64,000 nt of DNA from Aurelia coerulea. Lineage: Eukaryota; Cnidaria; Scyphozoa; Semaeostomeae; Ulmaridae. Each line of letters opens with the position of its first letter. Positions within the stretch are counted from its first letter, which is position 1. The stretch lies in assembly GCA_039566865.1 (NCBI GenBank), contig CM076959.1, forward strand, positions 13,437,501 through 13,501,500, written 5' to 3'. Both the position numbers and the translations under genes were made by a program. The notes under the pieces were generated by a model. It did not search any database. It saw only the letters and a list, made by a program, of their open reading frames with translations, and was not told where the DNA came from. Of the stretch, positions 23,071 through 34,445 are shown one piece after another.

Positions 23071-24471
23071 AACAAGGGGGAATTTCGTTTTCGACCAATC
23101 AGCGCATTTGTTGACATTTGGGGCCTCGACCAATCAGAATGCACCATGACGTCACGTCAATGGCGGCAGCTGTGGGAAGCTGCGAGGAAAACATCTCCCC
23201 CAATATCGCTCGAGCTGACAACGGTTATCCAACTTTTGACCGATTTTATTGGTTTACATCAAAGTTTGGTAAATTTTGGAACTTTCTGCCACTGCAATTT
23301 TCGATCGATCGTTTTCTTCAAGAGAAATCGTTTTTTAAATAACACTAAAATTCGAGGCTTTGATGAGAATACCATCCCCTTAGGCCCTTTTTCAAACCTG
23401 CGATCTTTCGTCTTCTTTTCCAAGAAAAGTCGAAGATTTCCTTAACTTTTCGTAGCCACGTCCCACAAATAGAAATTTTTCACAAAAATAATAGTCACCC
23501 GAGTCCCCTGGGATGGCGCGATTCTTTGTTTTGGCCAAAGTAAATCTCATTCATCAGTTTCCTCGGCAGCGTTCTTTTGATTCTCTTACTTGATTGGCTC
23601 TTTTGAGAGATTTGGCGGGAAAAAAGCTCGGTGACTGGAAGAAGGAAATGTCAGGTGCTAAGTTTATTCAGTAAACAAATATGCCGAAGTTTAAGAAAAC
23701 TTGTGGAAATCCCTTCCGCACAGAGTGGGTCAAACAATACAGAACATTCTATGCTTGTGAAATTGAAAGCTGAGGGATTGATTGTTGGTTTGTTTCCTTG
23801 TTTTAATTCGATCTTTGATTGAGGAGGGAGGAAGGAAAAAGTGGAGATAAGTTGTACAGAGAAGTAGAGAATGTTTGCACATCACGCCCGAAGAAAGTTT
23901 CAAACCCGACTGGCTCGATATATACGTGCATCGCATAGATTGAGAATAATAAAACAGGTAGATATAATCTAAGAAACCTTCTTATGGAATGGAGTTCATG
24001 TATTTATCTTTTAATAAGAAACTGCCTATAAGAAACTCAGCTATCGGATCACGAAAAGATAAAGGAACTCCAGTACTGGGAAAATATAACTTGAGAAACC
24101 ATTCATTTTAATAAAGGAAATCCTCGTCACATTTTTAGTTCATTCTCACTTGTTTCCTGTTCTACTCGCGAAGTACTTCGGTAATATGTAAACATTGGAA
24201 AAGCTTCAAGAAACGTTCTGAAAAATTCACGAAGGCACAGGTAGTGAACGTGAAGATTGTTATGGAACAATTCTGAGAACTAAAAATGTGATAATTTCTA
24301 GAAATTCAGTATTGGCCAAAATTCTCAGTTTCTTATGAAAAATACGTGTAAAGAGATTTCAATGCAGGCTGTTTTCTCAATTTCTTATAGCAAGGAGAGT
24401 TCAACTCTTTGCTTTTGCATTTATCGAAGCATTACTCTGGGATGTATTTCAAATTCAGTAAATTTCATAAT
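23071..24471. mobile_element. Left arm of a giant palindrome (foldback element)
   Basis: From AACAAGGGGGAATTTCG onward this 1.4-kb stretch is an almost exact inverted copy of 24674-26406. The first 150 bases are promoter-like: CCAATCAG twice, a TGACGTCA cAMP-response type site, then an ATG context. Frames seen in this arm recur on the other strand in the right arm. An element of the AAGAAACT group (23998-24352) is nested within it. Confidence 0.92.
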
Positions 24472-24673
24472 TCACACATTCATTTTTACAAGAAACTTAG
24501 GTACAAAAAATCCAAAAGATGCATTTTCTTAAAGTTTAAACATTATTAAGATATATGGAGAGAGTAAAGAAGCCCAAAACCTTTTATTTTATTCATAAAT
24601 AGGATCTGAAGAAATCTTGCTTATGGAAAGATGAGAAACAAATATCAAGGTGGAAAAGTCAATTAGATGTTGA
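24472..24673. other. Spacer of the giant palindrome
   Basis: About 200 bases of non-palindromic AT-rich DNA between the arms, with no gene. Confidence 0.8.
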
Positions 24674-26406
24674 AGTATTATGAAATTTAAATTTACTGAA
24701 TTTAAAATATATCCCAGAGTAATGGTTCGATAAATGCAAAAGCAAAGAGTTGAAATCTCCTTGCTATAAGAAATTGAGAAAACAGCCTGCATTGAAATCT
24801 CTTTACACGTATTTTTCATAAGAAACTAAGAATTTTGGCCAATACTGAATTTCTAGAAATTATCACATTTTTAGTTCTCAGAATTGTTCCATAACAATCT
24901 TCACGTTCACTACCTGTGCCTTCGTGAATTTTTCAGAACGTTTCTTGAAGCTTTTCCAATGTTTACATATTACCGAAGTACTTCGCGAGTAGAACAGGAA
25001 ACAAGTGAGAATGAACTAAAAATGTGACGAGGATTTCCTTTATTAAAATGAATGATTTCTCAAGTCAGGGGCGGATCCAGCCCGAAGTTGAAGGGGGGGG
25101 CAACTTGCAAAGAGGGCGCCAACAATATAATGGAAGGTGAGCGCGCCGAGGGCGCGCGAAATTTTTTGGAAGCTTGTTAAAGAAAATTCTTCAATTTTTA
25201 CTACCAAATAATGCCTTGATGCATAAGTTTCCCCCATATTTAAATCGAAACAGTTAGCAAATTGTGCGTTAGAGTCAGGATGAGGGGCGCTTTTCTCGCC
25301 AAAAGAGGGCCGCCAAGCTGAATTTTCATCGTGAAGGGGGGGGGCAGTTGCCCCCACTTGCCCCCCTAAATCCGCCACTGTCTCAAGTTATATTTTCCCA
25401 GTACTGGAGTTCCTTTATCTTTTCGTGATCCGATAGCTGAGTTTCTTATAGGCAGTTTCTTATTAAAAGATAAATACATGAACTCCATTCCATAAGAAGG
25501 TTTCTTAGATTATATCTACCTGTTTTATTATTCTCAATCTATGCGATGCACGTATATATCGAGCCAGTCGGGTTTGAAACTTTCTTCGGGCGTGATGTGC
25601 AAACATTCTCTACTTCTCTGTACAACTTATCTCCACTTTTTCCTTCCTCCCTCCTCAATCAAAGATCGAATTAAAACAAGGAAACAAACCAACAATCAAT
25701 CCCTCAGCTTTCAATTTCACAAGCATAGAATGTTCTGTATTGTTTGACCCACTCTGTGCGGAAGGGATTTCCACAAGTTTTCTTAAACTTCGGCATATTT
25801 GTTTACTGAATAAACTTAGCACCTGACATTTCCTTCTTCCAGTCACCGAGCTTTTTTCCCGCCAAATCTCTCAAAAGAGCCAATCAAGTAAGAGAATCAA
25901 AAGAACGCTGCCGAGGAAACTGATGAATGAGATTTACTTTGGCCAAAACAAAGAATCGCGCCATCCCCGGGGACTCGGGTGACTATTATTTTTGTGAAAA
26001 ATTTTTATTGGTGGGACGTGGCTACGAAAAGTTAAGGAAATCTTCGACTTTTCTTGGAAAAGAAGACGAAAGATCGCAGGTTTGAAAAAGGGCCTAAGGG
26101 GATGGTATTCTCATCAAAGCCTCGAATTTTAGTGTTATTTAGAAAACGATTTCTCTTGAAGAAAACGATCGATCGAAAATTGCAGTGGCAGAAAGTTCCA
26201 AAATTTACCAAACTTTGATGTAAACCAATAAAATCGGTCAAAAGTTGGATAACCGTTGTCAGCTCGAGCGATATTGGGGGAGATGTTTTCCTCGCAGCTT
26301 CCCACAGCTTCCGCCATTGACGTGACGTCATGGTGCATTCTGATTGGTCGAGGCCCCAAATGTCAACAAATGCGCTGATTGGTCGAAAACGAAATTCCCC
26401 CTTGTT
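24674..26406. mobile_element. Right arm of the giant palindrome
   Basis: An inverted copy of 23071-24471, longer by the hAT-like MITE at 25066-25380 and its 8-bp duplication. Apart from that insertion the arms differ at only scattered bases. The outer end is CGAAATTCCCCCTTGTT. No clear target duplication flanks the whole palindrome. Confidence 0.92.
25066..25380. mobile_element. hAT-like MITE nested in palindrome arm
   Basis: The ends are CAGGGGCGGATCCAG and AATCCGCCACTG, flanked by a perfect 8-bp repeat TCTCAAGT at 25058-25065 and 25381-25388. The left palindrome arm keeps the unoccupied site as a single ACTTGAGA at 24089-24096. An 8-bp duplication with CA..TG-type ends indicates the hAT superfamily. 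Confidence 0.93.
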
Positions 26407-26780
26407 ATTGTTGGGTTTAAAATTTGGACAAATGACGAACCAAACTGACGAGTGGGCAACGAAATGCGCTTTTGGTTATTCAACGTTGCTCTTTATTGCA
26501 GCTATTACCTTTATTGCAGCTATTACCTTTTTATCTCCTTTCAGGGTTTCAGGCTAATTCACCGTTTCTCTAGCAGGAGTTAATAGTTTTCTCCCTAATT
26601 ATAGGTTAATTTGGTTGTTAATCTTTTGCAGGAATTAACAGTTTTCTTTCCACAAATTACTGTGTCTTTGTTGCATTTGTGGGCTAATTATAATGAGTCT
26701 GTGATCTGAGGCTATACTGTTAAATTCTGTAACCGTAAATCAATAAATATATCTGAAAAAATTATAAATGAAAAAAAAAA
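26407..26780. repeat. Dispersed repeat shared with 49535-49730
   Basis: GTTTCTCTAGCAGGAGTTAA, ACAGTTTTCTTTCCAC and GCATTTGTGGG recur in the same order near 49575-49710. An A-rich run lies at 26768-26782. No coding content is seen. Confidence 0.6.
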
Positions 26781-26948
26781 TTATGATAAAGATATAAACA
26801 AAATATAAAATTCAATGCCCTTTGACTCAATATCTAATTGATTTTGACGCTTCTGGAAGGTACAGGAAACGTGGGGCTGAGGGCAATTACAGATCCTCCA
26901 CAGCCCTGTACCAGCACATGTTTTTAATCTACGGCCGTGCCGTCTGCA
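26781..26948 (-). CDS. Possible cysteine-rich terminal exon, unidentified
   Basis: After a strong minus-strand acceptor (TTTACTAATTTGCAG) the frame starts CRRHGRRLKTCAGTGLWR and goes on ICNCPQPHVSCTF. It holds five Cys and reaches a stop at the left edge. No family is recognised and no partner exon was found. It may be chance or a transposon piece. Confidence 0.18.
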   Translation of the reverse strand, partial: CRRHGRRLKTCAGTGLWRICNCPQPHVSCTFQKRQNQLDIESKGIEFYILFISLS

Positions 26949-27288
26949 CTGCAAATTAGTAAAGAAATGCAGTTCTTGCGGCATGCCGAAATGGACAAAT
27001 TGGGAGATCTCCGTTTGGTATTCATAGAAAGATACTACGATTGCATGCAAAGTTTATCTGTATGATGCGGTTGCTCTGTTTCAAAGCATCGTCGGCCTTG
27101 TCGTTCTTTTATTCTCTGGTCGGATCGAAATTGCGAGCAAGAAATACAGGCGTATGTTGCTAATGATCAAAGGGAATCGTAAGAATATAAATTGATCTCA
27201 GTATGGGCAAGTTTTATAACTACAGAATTTGAAAACAGACTTTTTGGCAGCCTTTATTGATAATAATGTTCATCAAATATACAGCTTT

Positions 27289-27475
27289 TAGGACAAATGA
27301 CGGAGATATAAGGCACCTTACGTTTGGGGCCTGGGCAAACTAAACATGGTCTATTGTATTCTATTGTACTTGATGATCTCGAGAGATTATCAAATCAATT
27401 GGACAAATGAAGGCACTCCGCCATCTTTTGTTCTATCTTTAAACTAGACGCCATATAACAGTCATTTGTCTTTAA
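27289..27475. mobile_element. ~190-bp MITE, family F
   Basis: The ends are GGACAAATGACGGAGATATA and ATATAACAGTCATTTGTC. A second copy with the same ends and interior (GGGGCCTGGGCAA, TCGAGAGATTA, CCATCTTTTGTTCTAT) is at 51612-51802. Confidence 0.8.
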
Positions 27476-27699
27476 AATGGTTTAATGAAAAGTTTTCGCC
27501 GAAATAAAGCAATCAACGCAGTAATATGTTAGAAGCAACTTTAGGGGATAGCACCATTTTGTATCCCATGACGACGGGAAATACGGGAAAAGATTACCGC
27601 TCCTCAACCAATCACATTCTTTACAAAATTTATCAGCCCTGAAGATCGGGTGATAAATTTAAATACTGCAGTTAGGTATTCTACCTATTCCTAGCGCTG

Positions 27700-27890
27700 T
27701 CACGGTTAAAATAGACAATCTAATTTAAGATAGATAGATCCCTCCCTCGTACTACCACTGTTAAGATAGACAATCTCCTATTTCAAATGATAGTCAATGT
27801 ACTACTTAAGATAGATTCATTCTACTGTCACTGCTAAGATAGACAATCTCCCATTTAAAATAGATAGTCAATGTACCATTAGATCGAGTA
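27700..27890. repeat. ~65-bp tandem repeat, three copies
   Basis: TAAGATAGACAATCTCC and the ATAGTCAATGTAC parts recur at about 27708, 27770 and 27832. There is no gene. Confidence 0.65.
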
Positions 27891-28206
27891 ACATCTGAAC
27901 TAAATATATTCAAACATCAATCAACAATGAGACAAAGAGCATAGAACGTTTCAAAAACTTTCTGAACGAAATCTTTTACAGTTAATCAAAAGAGTGTACA
28001 TGAAGGAGAGTCGGAAGATCACAGAATTATCTGACAAATATCAACAAAACATTTCGCAAATTCTAAAATTTTACATTTATCAACAAAATTTAATAAAGCA
28101 GCAGTATTGCTGAGTCCTAAAATACTTCTAACAAACAAGGACAGATTTTGTAACACAATAACATGAGATGCTTTTGTTGACACCTGAATTCAAAGCACTT
28201 AGTGGT

Positions 28207-28438
28207 TTAAGAGCAAATATGAGCATATATCCAAAGAAGAAGGATACATCTACACATCTACCGCGGGAATTTTATTTATGTGGTTCAGAAGCTGAGCAGT
28301 AAGTGTTTTAATTACACCTAAAAAATAAAAGAATTGAATCGCCTCCCAATCGGCTTTTGAACCAACTAAATTAAATGCCCGTGGCAGATGTGTAGGTATA
28401 TCCTTCTTCTCTGGATTTATGCTCATATTTGCTTTTAA
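28207..28438. mobile_element. ~230-bp foldback MITE
   Basis: TAAGAGCAAATATGAGCATA with TATCCAAAGAAGAAGGATA pairs with TATCCTTCTTCTCTGGAT and TATGCTCATATTTGCTTTTA at the right end. Confidence 0.78.
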
Positions 28439-28868
28439 AAACAAATTCTGGAATGCACAATGAGCGAGGTAGCTACCTAGGCTTCAGAGAAACTTTTGCG
28501 GCTTTGCTTGCTTTGAATTTCTGGTCGAGAGAATTTCCTTTGTCTGCGATCGCTAATCGCTTTGAATCGAGGTGTCGATCAAAACCAACCCGTGCTATTG
28601 TCTTACCATATCTGTACTTGTTCTTCTAACAACGAACAGAACTACCGCGGGCGAGTTAGAAGAACGTATCCACTGTGTAAAAACTCGTACAGCAAAAATT
28701 ACAAAACCGAATTGAGAATTACAAATCCGTTGTCTAGCTAAGACTTTGAGTCAAGTGTGAGAATTTATTCATAATTTACGATGCTCGATCTTAATCCCAA
28801 AAGAAGAATTCCCGAAAACTTGCCTCCATGGGGTTTGGCTCAAACTATAAATGAGTGGCTCAATTTAA

Positions 28869-29450
28869 AGAGCCACTGCTGACATAAGTGCTTTGCGCCT
28901 GTGCGAATCCCACAATGCATTGCTTCTTCGACTTTCTGGGTGTCTAAAAGTGTTTTTTGGCCTAGCATGTCAACATTATTGCGGATGTGGAAAGAAGCCT
29001 ACCTCAATTCCACTGTTGCCTCCTCCATCATTATCTTCATCGCTTTCTTCTTGGACGGTCATGATGGGTGATCCGTAAATATGTGGATTACTTCTTGTCG
29101 TTCTTGTTGTTGTACGGTTTAGTTTGCCATATCGAACGGTTCAAATACGAAGTTTAGATTACGTTAGAAAATGATGAGGTCATTTTGCCCTCCAGAGGAC
29201 TGTATTTCAAATTAACATAATAAACAGACGCTATAAGTGAAGAAAGGGCCTATACAATTGTGGTTAATACGCGTTAATCCGCTTGTGTTTTAGCAATGAA
29301 GTAAATACAAATCAATAAACAATAATAAGCGCAAACAAAACATTATTCAGTTCAGTGCATTTGATATTCGGCACAAATATTCGTCGCCATTGCTATTTAC
29401 CTCCTTTCGATTTTCTAGGCGCGCAAAGCACCTATGTCAGCAGTGGCTCT
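28869..29450. mobile_element. TTAA-flanked inverted-repeat element
   Basis: The ends are AGAGCCACTGCTGACATAAG and TATGTCAGCAGTGGCTCT. TTAA flanks both sides (28865-28868 and 29451-29454), a duplication seen with piggyBac-like and related elements. There is no transposase. A CCCACAATGCATTG box lies just inside the left end at 28909-28922. Family E element 29460-30098 abuts it. Confidence 0.8.
28908..28922 (+). promoter_or_regulatory. ZNF143/Staf-like motif
   Basis: TCCCACAATGCATTG fits the known Staf/ZNF143 consensus YWCCCAYAATGCAYYG at nearly every position. It lies within a transposon end, not next to a recognised gene. Functional status is inference. Confidence 0.45.
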
Positions 29451-29459
29451 TTAATTCAT

Positions 29460-30098
29460 TACCGGGTGAGTCAATAAAGAGAATCCCCGTTTCAAAGGTC
29501 ATGGCTCCCTGGGTATCAAGACGATGATATCGGCAAATATATAGTTTAATGGTAGACATGTTCAAATCCATTCTGAACTTTACCTGACTAAAATCGGCCA
29601 CTCCGTACTGAAATTATGAGGGATTTTCTCGAGAAAGCCTCTTCAAGAAACCTTCAAAACGTGCCCAAAATCCCAAACAAATTTCCCTAACATTTCTGCC
29701 TTTCACGGGCCTTACAGCAATGATTTCTGCACGCTTTAGCACGTGCTATCCTCTTGGGAGGATGAAAAAGTCTCCCCCCGTCCCTGGTAGCAATAACCTA
29801 TTCAGGGGGATTCCATTCTCCAAGAGGACGAAATACATGGATACATGCGAGTGTCTTCATTTTTAGGAGGGAAAAACAAGGAAAATTTTGCTCATCGTTT
29901 TCAATCGGTTTTTTGAAGGGGCTTTCTTCAGAAAATCTGTCATATCTACGGGAAGGAAGGGCCGATTAAAGCCGGGTAAATTACTGAACCTAATTGAGCA
30001 TATTGGCAATAAAACAAGAGAGTTTTGAATATTAGTGCTTTGACATTCAGGGAGCAGTGGCCTGCCAAACGGGGATTCTTTATTTTGACTCACCCGGT
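29460..30098. mobile_element. CCGGGTG-ended element, family E
   Basis: The left end is TACCGGGTGAGTCAATAAAG and the right end is TTTTGACTCACCCGG. The interior matches the copies at 43912-44532 and 54434-55062, with a shared block containing TCTTGGGAGAATGGAATC-type sequence. The right TA is changed to TC. It is non-autonomous. Confidence 0.82.
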
Positions 30099-30744
30099 CG
30101 AATGTTAAAATATTGCCTTTTCAGTTCAGTCACTACATTCTAATGACATGGAAACTGTTGAATTGTGGTTATCCTGCCCCATTGAAGGGGCTTCGTCGCC
30201 AAACTGTAAACAAATATGTAAACACCCCACATGTACATTGTTCTCCATTGTTTTCTGCAGTTTGTTTAGTAGCTTCACCCAAGCTACCAAAAAGTGCTGG
30301 TTGAAAATCCATTTATATAGAACTAATCGTTAAAGATATGAATGTTTAGTCTTTTTCTCTGTGAAGTACAAAGATTTATCTTCAAAATGATGCTTTCATT
30401 CTCGAAAAAATAGGTACAGGTCTGTGTGATATTGCCCATCAAAAACTTCAAAATCACCTTTTCGACCGAAATTTGTAGACGGAGCCCATTTAAAAACTTA
30501 CATGATAAACAGCCCATTTTTGGCTGTTTCTCGGCAAAATTGAGAAATAGGATTTTTGGCTTTTTGGCTAAATCCTGATTTCAAAAGGTAATAGCACACC
30601 TACAATTACAAGAAAGATCTCCGAAGTCAAGTTGAAAACTCGATGGAATAAAAATTTTACTGACTGTTTGCATAGCTTTTTAAGTACGATTTTTGAGACA
30701 ATAGACACTGAACCATGAATTGAATTTTCAACTTACGATTTGAA

Positions 30745-30984
30745 TCTCAAACGATGGTCTTCAAATCCTTTAATGGGTTGGCACCACGATACCTATGTAA
30801 CCATTTCACAAAAAAATCACACCGCTCCTCGTACAGCCTTCGAAATACAGAGACAGATCTCAGGCTGCTTATGAAGAAACATCAAGTGGTCAAAAATCTT
30901 TTTCTTACAGAGGAGCAAGGTTGTGGAATAGCCTCTCAGCTGAGACTAAGCAGGCATCGTCCCTGGGTTGTTTTAAAAAGTCAA
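30745..30984 (+). pseudogene. LINE ORF2 C-terminus, split by a transposon
   Basis: The frame from 30754 reads VFKSFNGLAPRYLCNHF, then shifts by one near 30895 to SFSYRGARLWNSLSAETKQA and GCFKKSI. The stop and 3' UTR are displaced to 32060-32262 by the insertion at 30985-32059. It is dead by frameshift and interruption. Confidence 0.8.
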
Positions 30985-32059
30985 TAGACCTTTCCCCTGA
31001 TTACGTCACACACCTGTGCAGCGCGCAGTGCATGCTGGGAGTTGTATTTAACACGCGATCAGCGGTTTATGTTTTTCTATGGTGATCGTACGGAGTATCT
31101 CGATATATGCAGCGAATATTCAACGAAATTATTGAAAATCTTTCAACTTTAGCCGATCAGCACATCCCTAGTTCTTTTCAAAACTCTTGCACGGGAACTG
31201 GTGCTTCAGAACGAGGAGAACATGAACTTTCGTCCCAGAATAGCGGTGAGAATCCGATGTGGCCTAAAGTGTCTGGAATGGAAGGAAGTAAACAGAAACC
31301 GGTGGTTGGAGGGATCACTTGCAAGAGCTATCATTTACATCATTCTGAATGGCAAAAAGCAAGGAAAAGCAAGAACTCAGAAAGAGATGGCTGCATATGA
31401 TTTCTCGGCAGAATTTCATTCCAGGTCCAGGACACAGGGTATGCTCAAAACATTTCACTGGGGGTTGAACGACCTACATGAACAAAGTTCCAACAATTTT
31501 TCCAAAAAATGAGGGGAAAAAAGGAGACGAAAGGAAGGCCTACTTCAAAAGCAAGGAACAGGTCACTTGATGGGCAGGATCATGCAATATCGTTGCTTCA
31601 AAACATGAACCTGTCCAAAGAGTCAACCAGAGTTCTTGCTTTTTTGCCATTCAGAATGGTGTAAATGATAGCTCTTTGTCTCTCTGACTATTGCTGAAAC
31701 ACGCTAGTACACAGCAAGTGATTCCTCCAACCACCGGTTTCTGTTTACTTCCTTCCATTCCAGACACTTTAGGCCGCATCGGATTCTAACCGCTATTCTG
31801 GGACGAATCTTCATTTTCTCCTCGTTCTGAAGCACCAGTTCCCGTGCAAGAGTTTTGAAAAGAACTAAGGATGTGCTGGTCGGCTAAAGTTGAAAGATTC
31901 TCCACAATTTCGTTGAATATTCGCTGTATATATCGAGATAAAAGTAGAACTCCGTACGATCACCATAGAAAAACACAAACAGCTGATCGCGTGTTAAATA
32001 CAACTCCCAGAATGCACTGCGCGCTCACAGGTGTGTGACATAATCAGGGGAAAGGTCTA
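30985..32059. mobile_element. ~1.07-kb foldback element inserted in a LINE
   Basis: The ends are TAGACCTTTCCCCTGATTAC and its inverse TAATCAGGGGAAAGGTCTA, with a TA duplication likely. Inverted homology extends about 400 bases each side. It interrupts a LINE whose ORF2 end is at left and 3' UTR at right. Each arm carries TTACGTCA or its variant and a CAACTCCCAG(C/A)ATGCACTGC box. Frames of about 100 codons in the left arm (31107-31512) have no recognised domain and are broken in the right arm. Confidence 0.88.
31021..31048 (-). promoter_or_regulatory. ZNF143-like ACTCCCAGCATGC box
   Basis: On the minus strand ACAACTCCCAGCATGCACTG matches the ACTACAAYTCCCARNRTGC promoter element bound by ZNF143 in vertebrates. 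The other arm keeps the same box at about 31999-32022. A TTACGTCA site lies just outside it, near 31001-31008. Confidence 0.45.
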
Positions 32060-32262
32060 TTTAGCATATATATTTGTTTTGTAAATATTGAAACATTGTA
32101 AATAGAATTTTAGATTATAAGTAGGTTTTATGTTATAGTTTTTAGCATTAATTTTGTAATCAACTTTACTTTTATTTTATGGGAGGGCTCCTGGAAAATC
32201 TGCAATTGTGCTGAAGGGCTGCCCCCTCCCCGGTAGTTAAATATATCAAATATGAAAAATAT
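32060..32262 (+). repeat. 3' UTR of the interrupted LINE
   Basis: An AT-rich tract is followed by GGGAGGGCTCCTGGAAAATC, a GGGCTGCCCCCTCCC hairpin, and the terminal ATCAAATATGAAAAATATGA. The same tail is found at 21421-21512. Confidence 0.7.
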
Positions 32263-32572
32263 GAAATCTTTTTAATAGCGAAAAAGCAAATATTCCCAAA
32301 TTACCCCGTAGATGCAAATTACTCCCACATTACCCTATGAAATGAAAACGGTCTCGTGTAAGCAGAAGGCCAATCCGATAGAAACCAATCCAGTATGAAA
32401 AAAAACGGTATCGTGTAAACGACGGACTAAGACGACGGAATTAAAAATTTTACTGACTGGTTGCATAGCTTTTGCAGTACGATTTCTGAAACAATGGACG
32501 CATTTATCTGATTCATCCGCCATAAAGTGAGTTAACGCCTTGATAGTAAACATTTACGCAAGAGTTAATCGC

Positions 32573-32975
32573 AGTTTAAACATCGTTTTTTGCCTTGTGG
32601 AATCTAATAGATGCTGCTAAAAACTTATATATGTCAATCAAATTCGACATAAAAACGATGTTTAAATCACCTGCCGTTTTGAATAGATAAAACGGCAGGA
32701 GTTCACCAGCTCTGTCGTATCAAACGGCAGAAAAACGACTTGATTTAAACATCGTATTTCTGCCCCGTTTAATTAATCAATTCTAGGCCATGGTCTGCGG
32801 TTTCTACGTGTGATCAGCCACTGCGCTTGTGCATTTTGAAAAATGGCCATTTTAACCATTTCAATTTCAATCCGACACGGCAAAAATACGATGTTTAAAT
32901 CAGATTTTTAGACATGGCAGATTCTGCCGTTTTTAACACAGTTTGATTCGAGATGGCAAAAAACGATGTTTAACG
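32573..32975. mobile_element. Foldback element with AACATCGTTTTTTGCC ends
   Basis: The ends are TTTAAACATCGTTTTTTGCC and GGCAAAAAACGATGTTTAA. Internal copies of AAACATCGTATTT and ACGATGTTTAAATC plus AAAACGGCAG hairpins make nested stems. Confidence 0.72.
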
Positions 32976-33689
32976 AAACATCCTGGCTCTATTAAATGGC
33001 AAGGAAAGAATTATTTACTAAACATAGCAAATGTTCGGAGTAAGCTAATTTTCTAGACGCCATGTTAATAAATAAACCTAATTGTTGCTAAATAACGGTT
33101 GCACAACAAATCAGGCGTTTGCAAAATCCTAGTACTTAGAGTATTGCATGAAGTTGAACGATTTCCCTCGCATTTTTATGAGCAAAGAAGACGTAGGTAA
33201 CTCACCTAGGTACGAAAATTTGTCCCGGGGGAGGGAGGAGGGGATACTTCACTATAAATTCATACAGGTGTGTGCATCGCCAGGATTTCTGTTATGACCC
33301 AATCACAGAAGTTTGGTCAGATATTGATACTCAATCCCAGAAATTTGAAGAAGTAACAAAAAACAATTCAACGTTAAAGGGGCATTCAACTTCAAGGCGA
33401 AGGAAAGGATATCCTCTTAGGTATGGTCACAAGCAGAACGAATCTGTTCTGAATCAATGGGGACATTCAACACCCATTACCAGAATTTTAGTATAACAGT
33501 CAACTCCAATGCCAGAAAATTCCAAGTGAAAGTATATCCCAATCCCAGAATTTTCACGCCAAAAACTACCAAAAACTGGCTCACATCCCTATCTGTCCCG
33601 ACAATGAAGTACCCCCCCCCCCACGGGCAATTTGCTTCTTGTGCAATGGCTGAAAGGGGGCTCTGAAACATTCTATCATATTGTAAGAA

Positions 33690-34323
33690 ATCTCTCACAC
33701 AGAACGAGACGCAAGAGCATTTAATCTCTCTCAAGAGTAATGGGAAATGAATTTTTAAACAAATACGAAAGATTTTCGATTCTATGGCAATAAACGTGCA
33801 GATGAGATCCGATACCCGTGAAAAGAAGGTCGGTGCAAAATTCTATTGCAGTTTTCTTTAGAATTAAATGGCTTGGAAGGAACGTAGAGTTTTTTGCTGT
33901 AAATCTGCCATGGAAATTTATTGACATCTTGACTAGCTTCAAAATGGTGGCATTTATTAAATTTGAGGCTAGGACGTCGTCAAATTTCTAAAATCCTAAA
34001 CCAGAAGACCTAAATCTGTAGATTTCTGTTGGCCACTTTATTGTAGACCTTCTTGAACTATGGTCTTCTAGAAGGTTATATCATTTTTCCTCTATTGATT
34101 TAGGATTTGCGTTGATTCAAATTTTTTCAAAATTTTCCATGAATATTTTCAAAAATAATTAAATTGCCACCATTTTTGAAAACATTCACGACATCAAAAG
34201 ATTTCCACGGCAGATTTACAGCAAAGTACCATAAGTTCCTTTCAAGCCATTCACATCAAAGAAAAATGTCATGGAATTTTACACCCATTTTCTTAAAGAT
34301 CTGAAAGATTTGAGCCCTAAGCT
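33690..34323. mobile_element. Family D fragment joined to family B MITE remnant
   Basis: 33690-33830 matches part of family D (TCTCTCAAGAGTAATGGGAA, ATGGCAATAAACGTGC). From about 33830 the text matches family B (GTGCAAAATTCTATTGCAG) and ends GATTTGAGCCCTAAGCT at 34323. Both are truncated at the junction. Confidence 0.6.
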
Positions 34324-34445
34324 AGATTTTTTAAACTCCTGAACCTTTTTGGCGCAACTTGCACTGTTATTTGAAATATGCTATTTCTAAACTAAAACAC
34401 GTAATAATATTTTGAATATGATATGCACTTATAATCCTAACTAAC

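Noticed and set aside
22945..23445. 166-codon frame, the longest in its region
   Set aside because: It spans the palindrome boundary, has no domain, and its downstream part recurs with a changed start in the opposite arm. It is a frame within a repeat.
31107..31512. Two ~100-codon frames as a transposase
   Set aside because: No transposase or other domain is recognised, and the matching frames in the other arm are broken.
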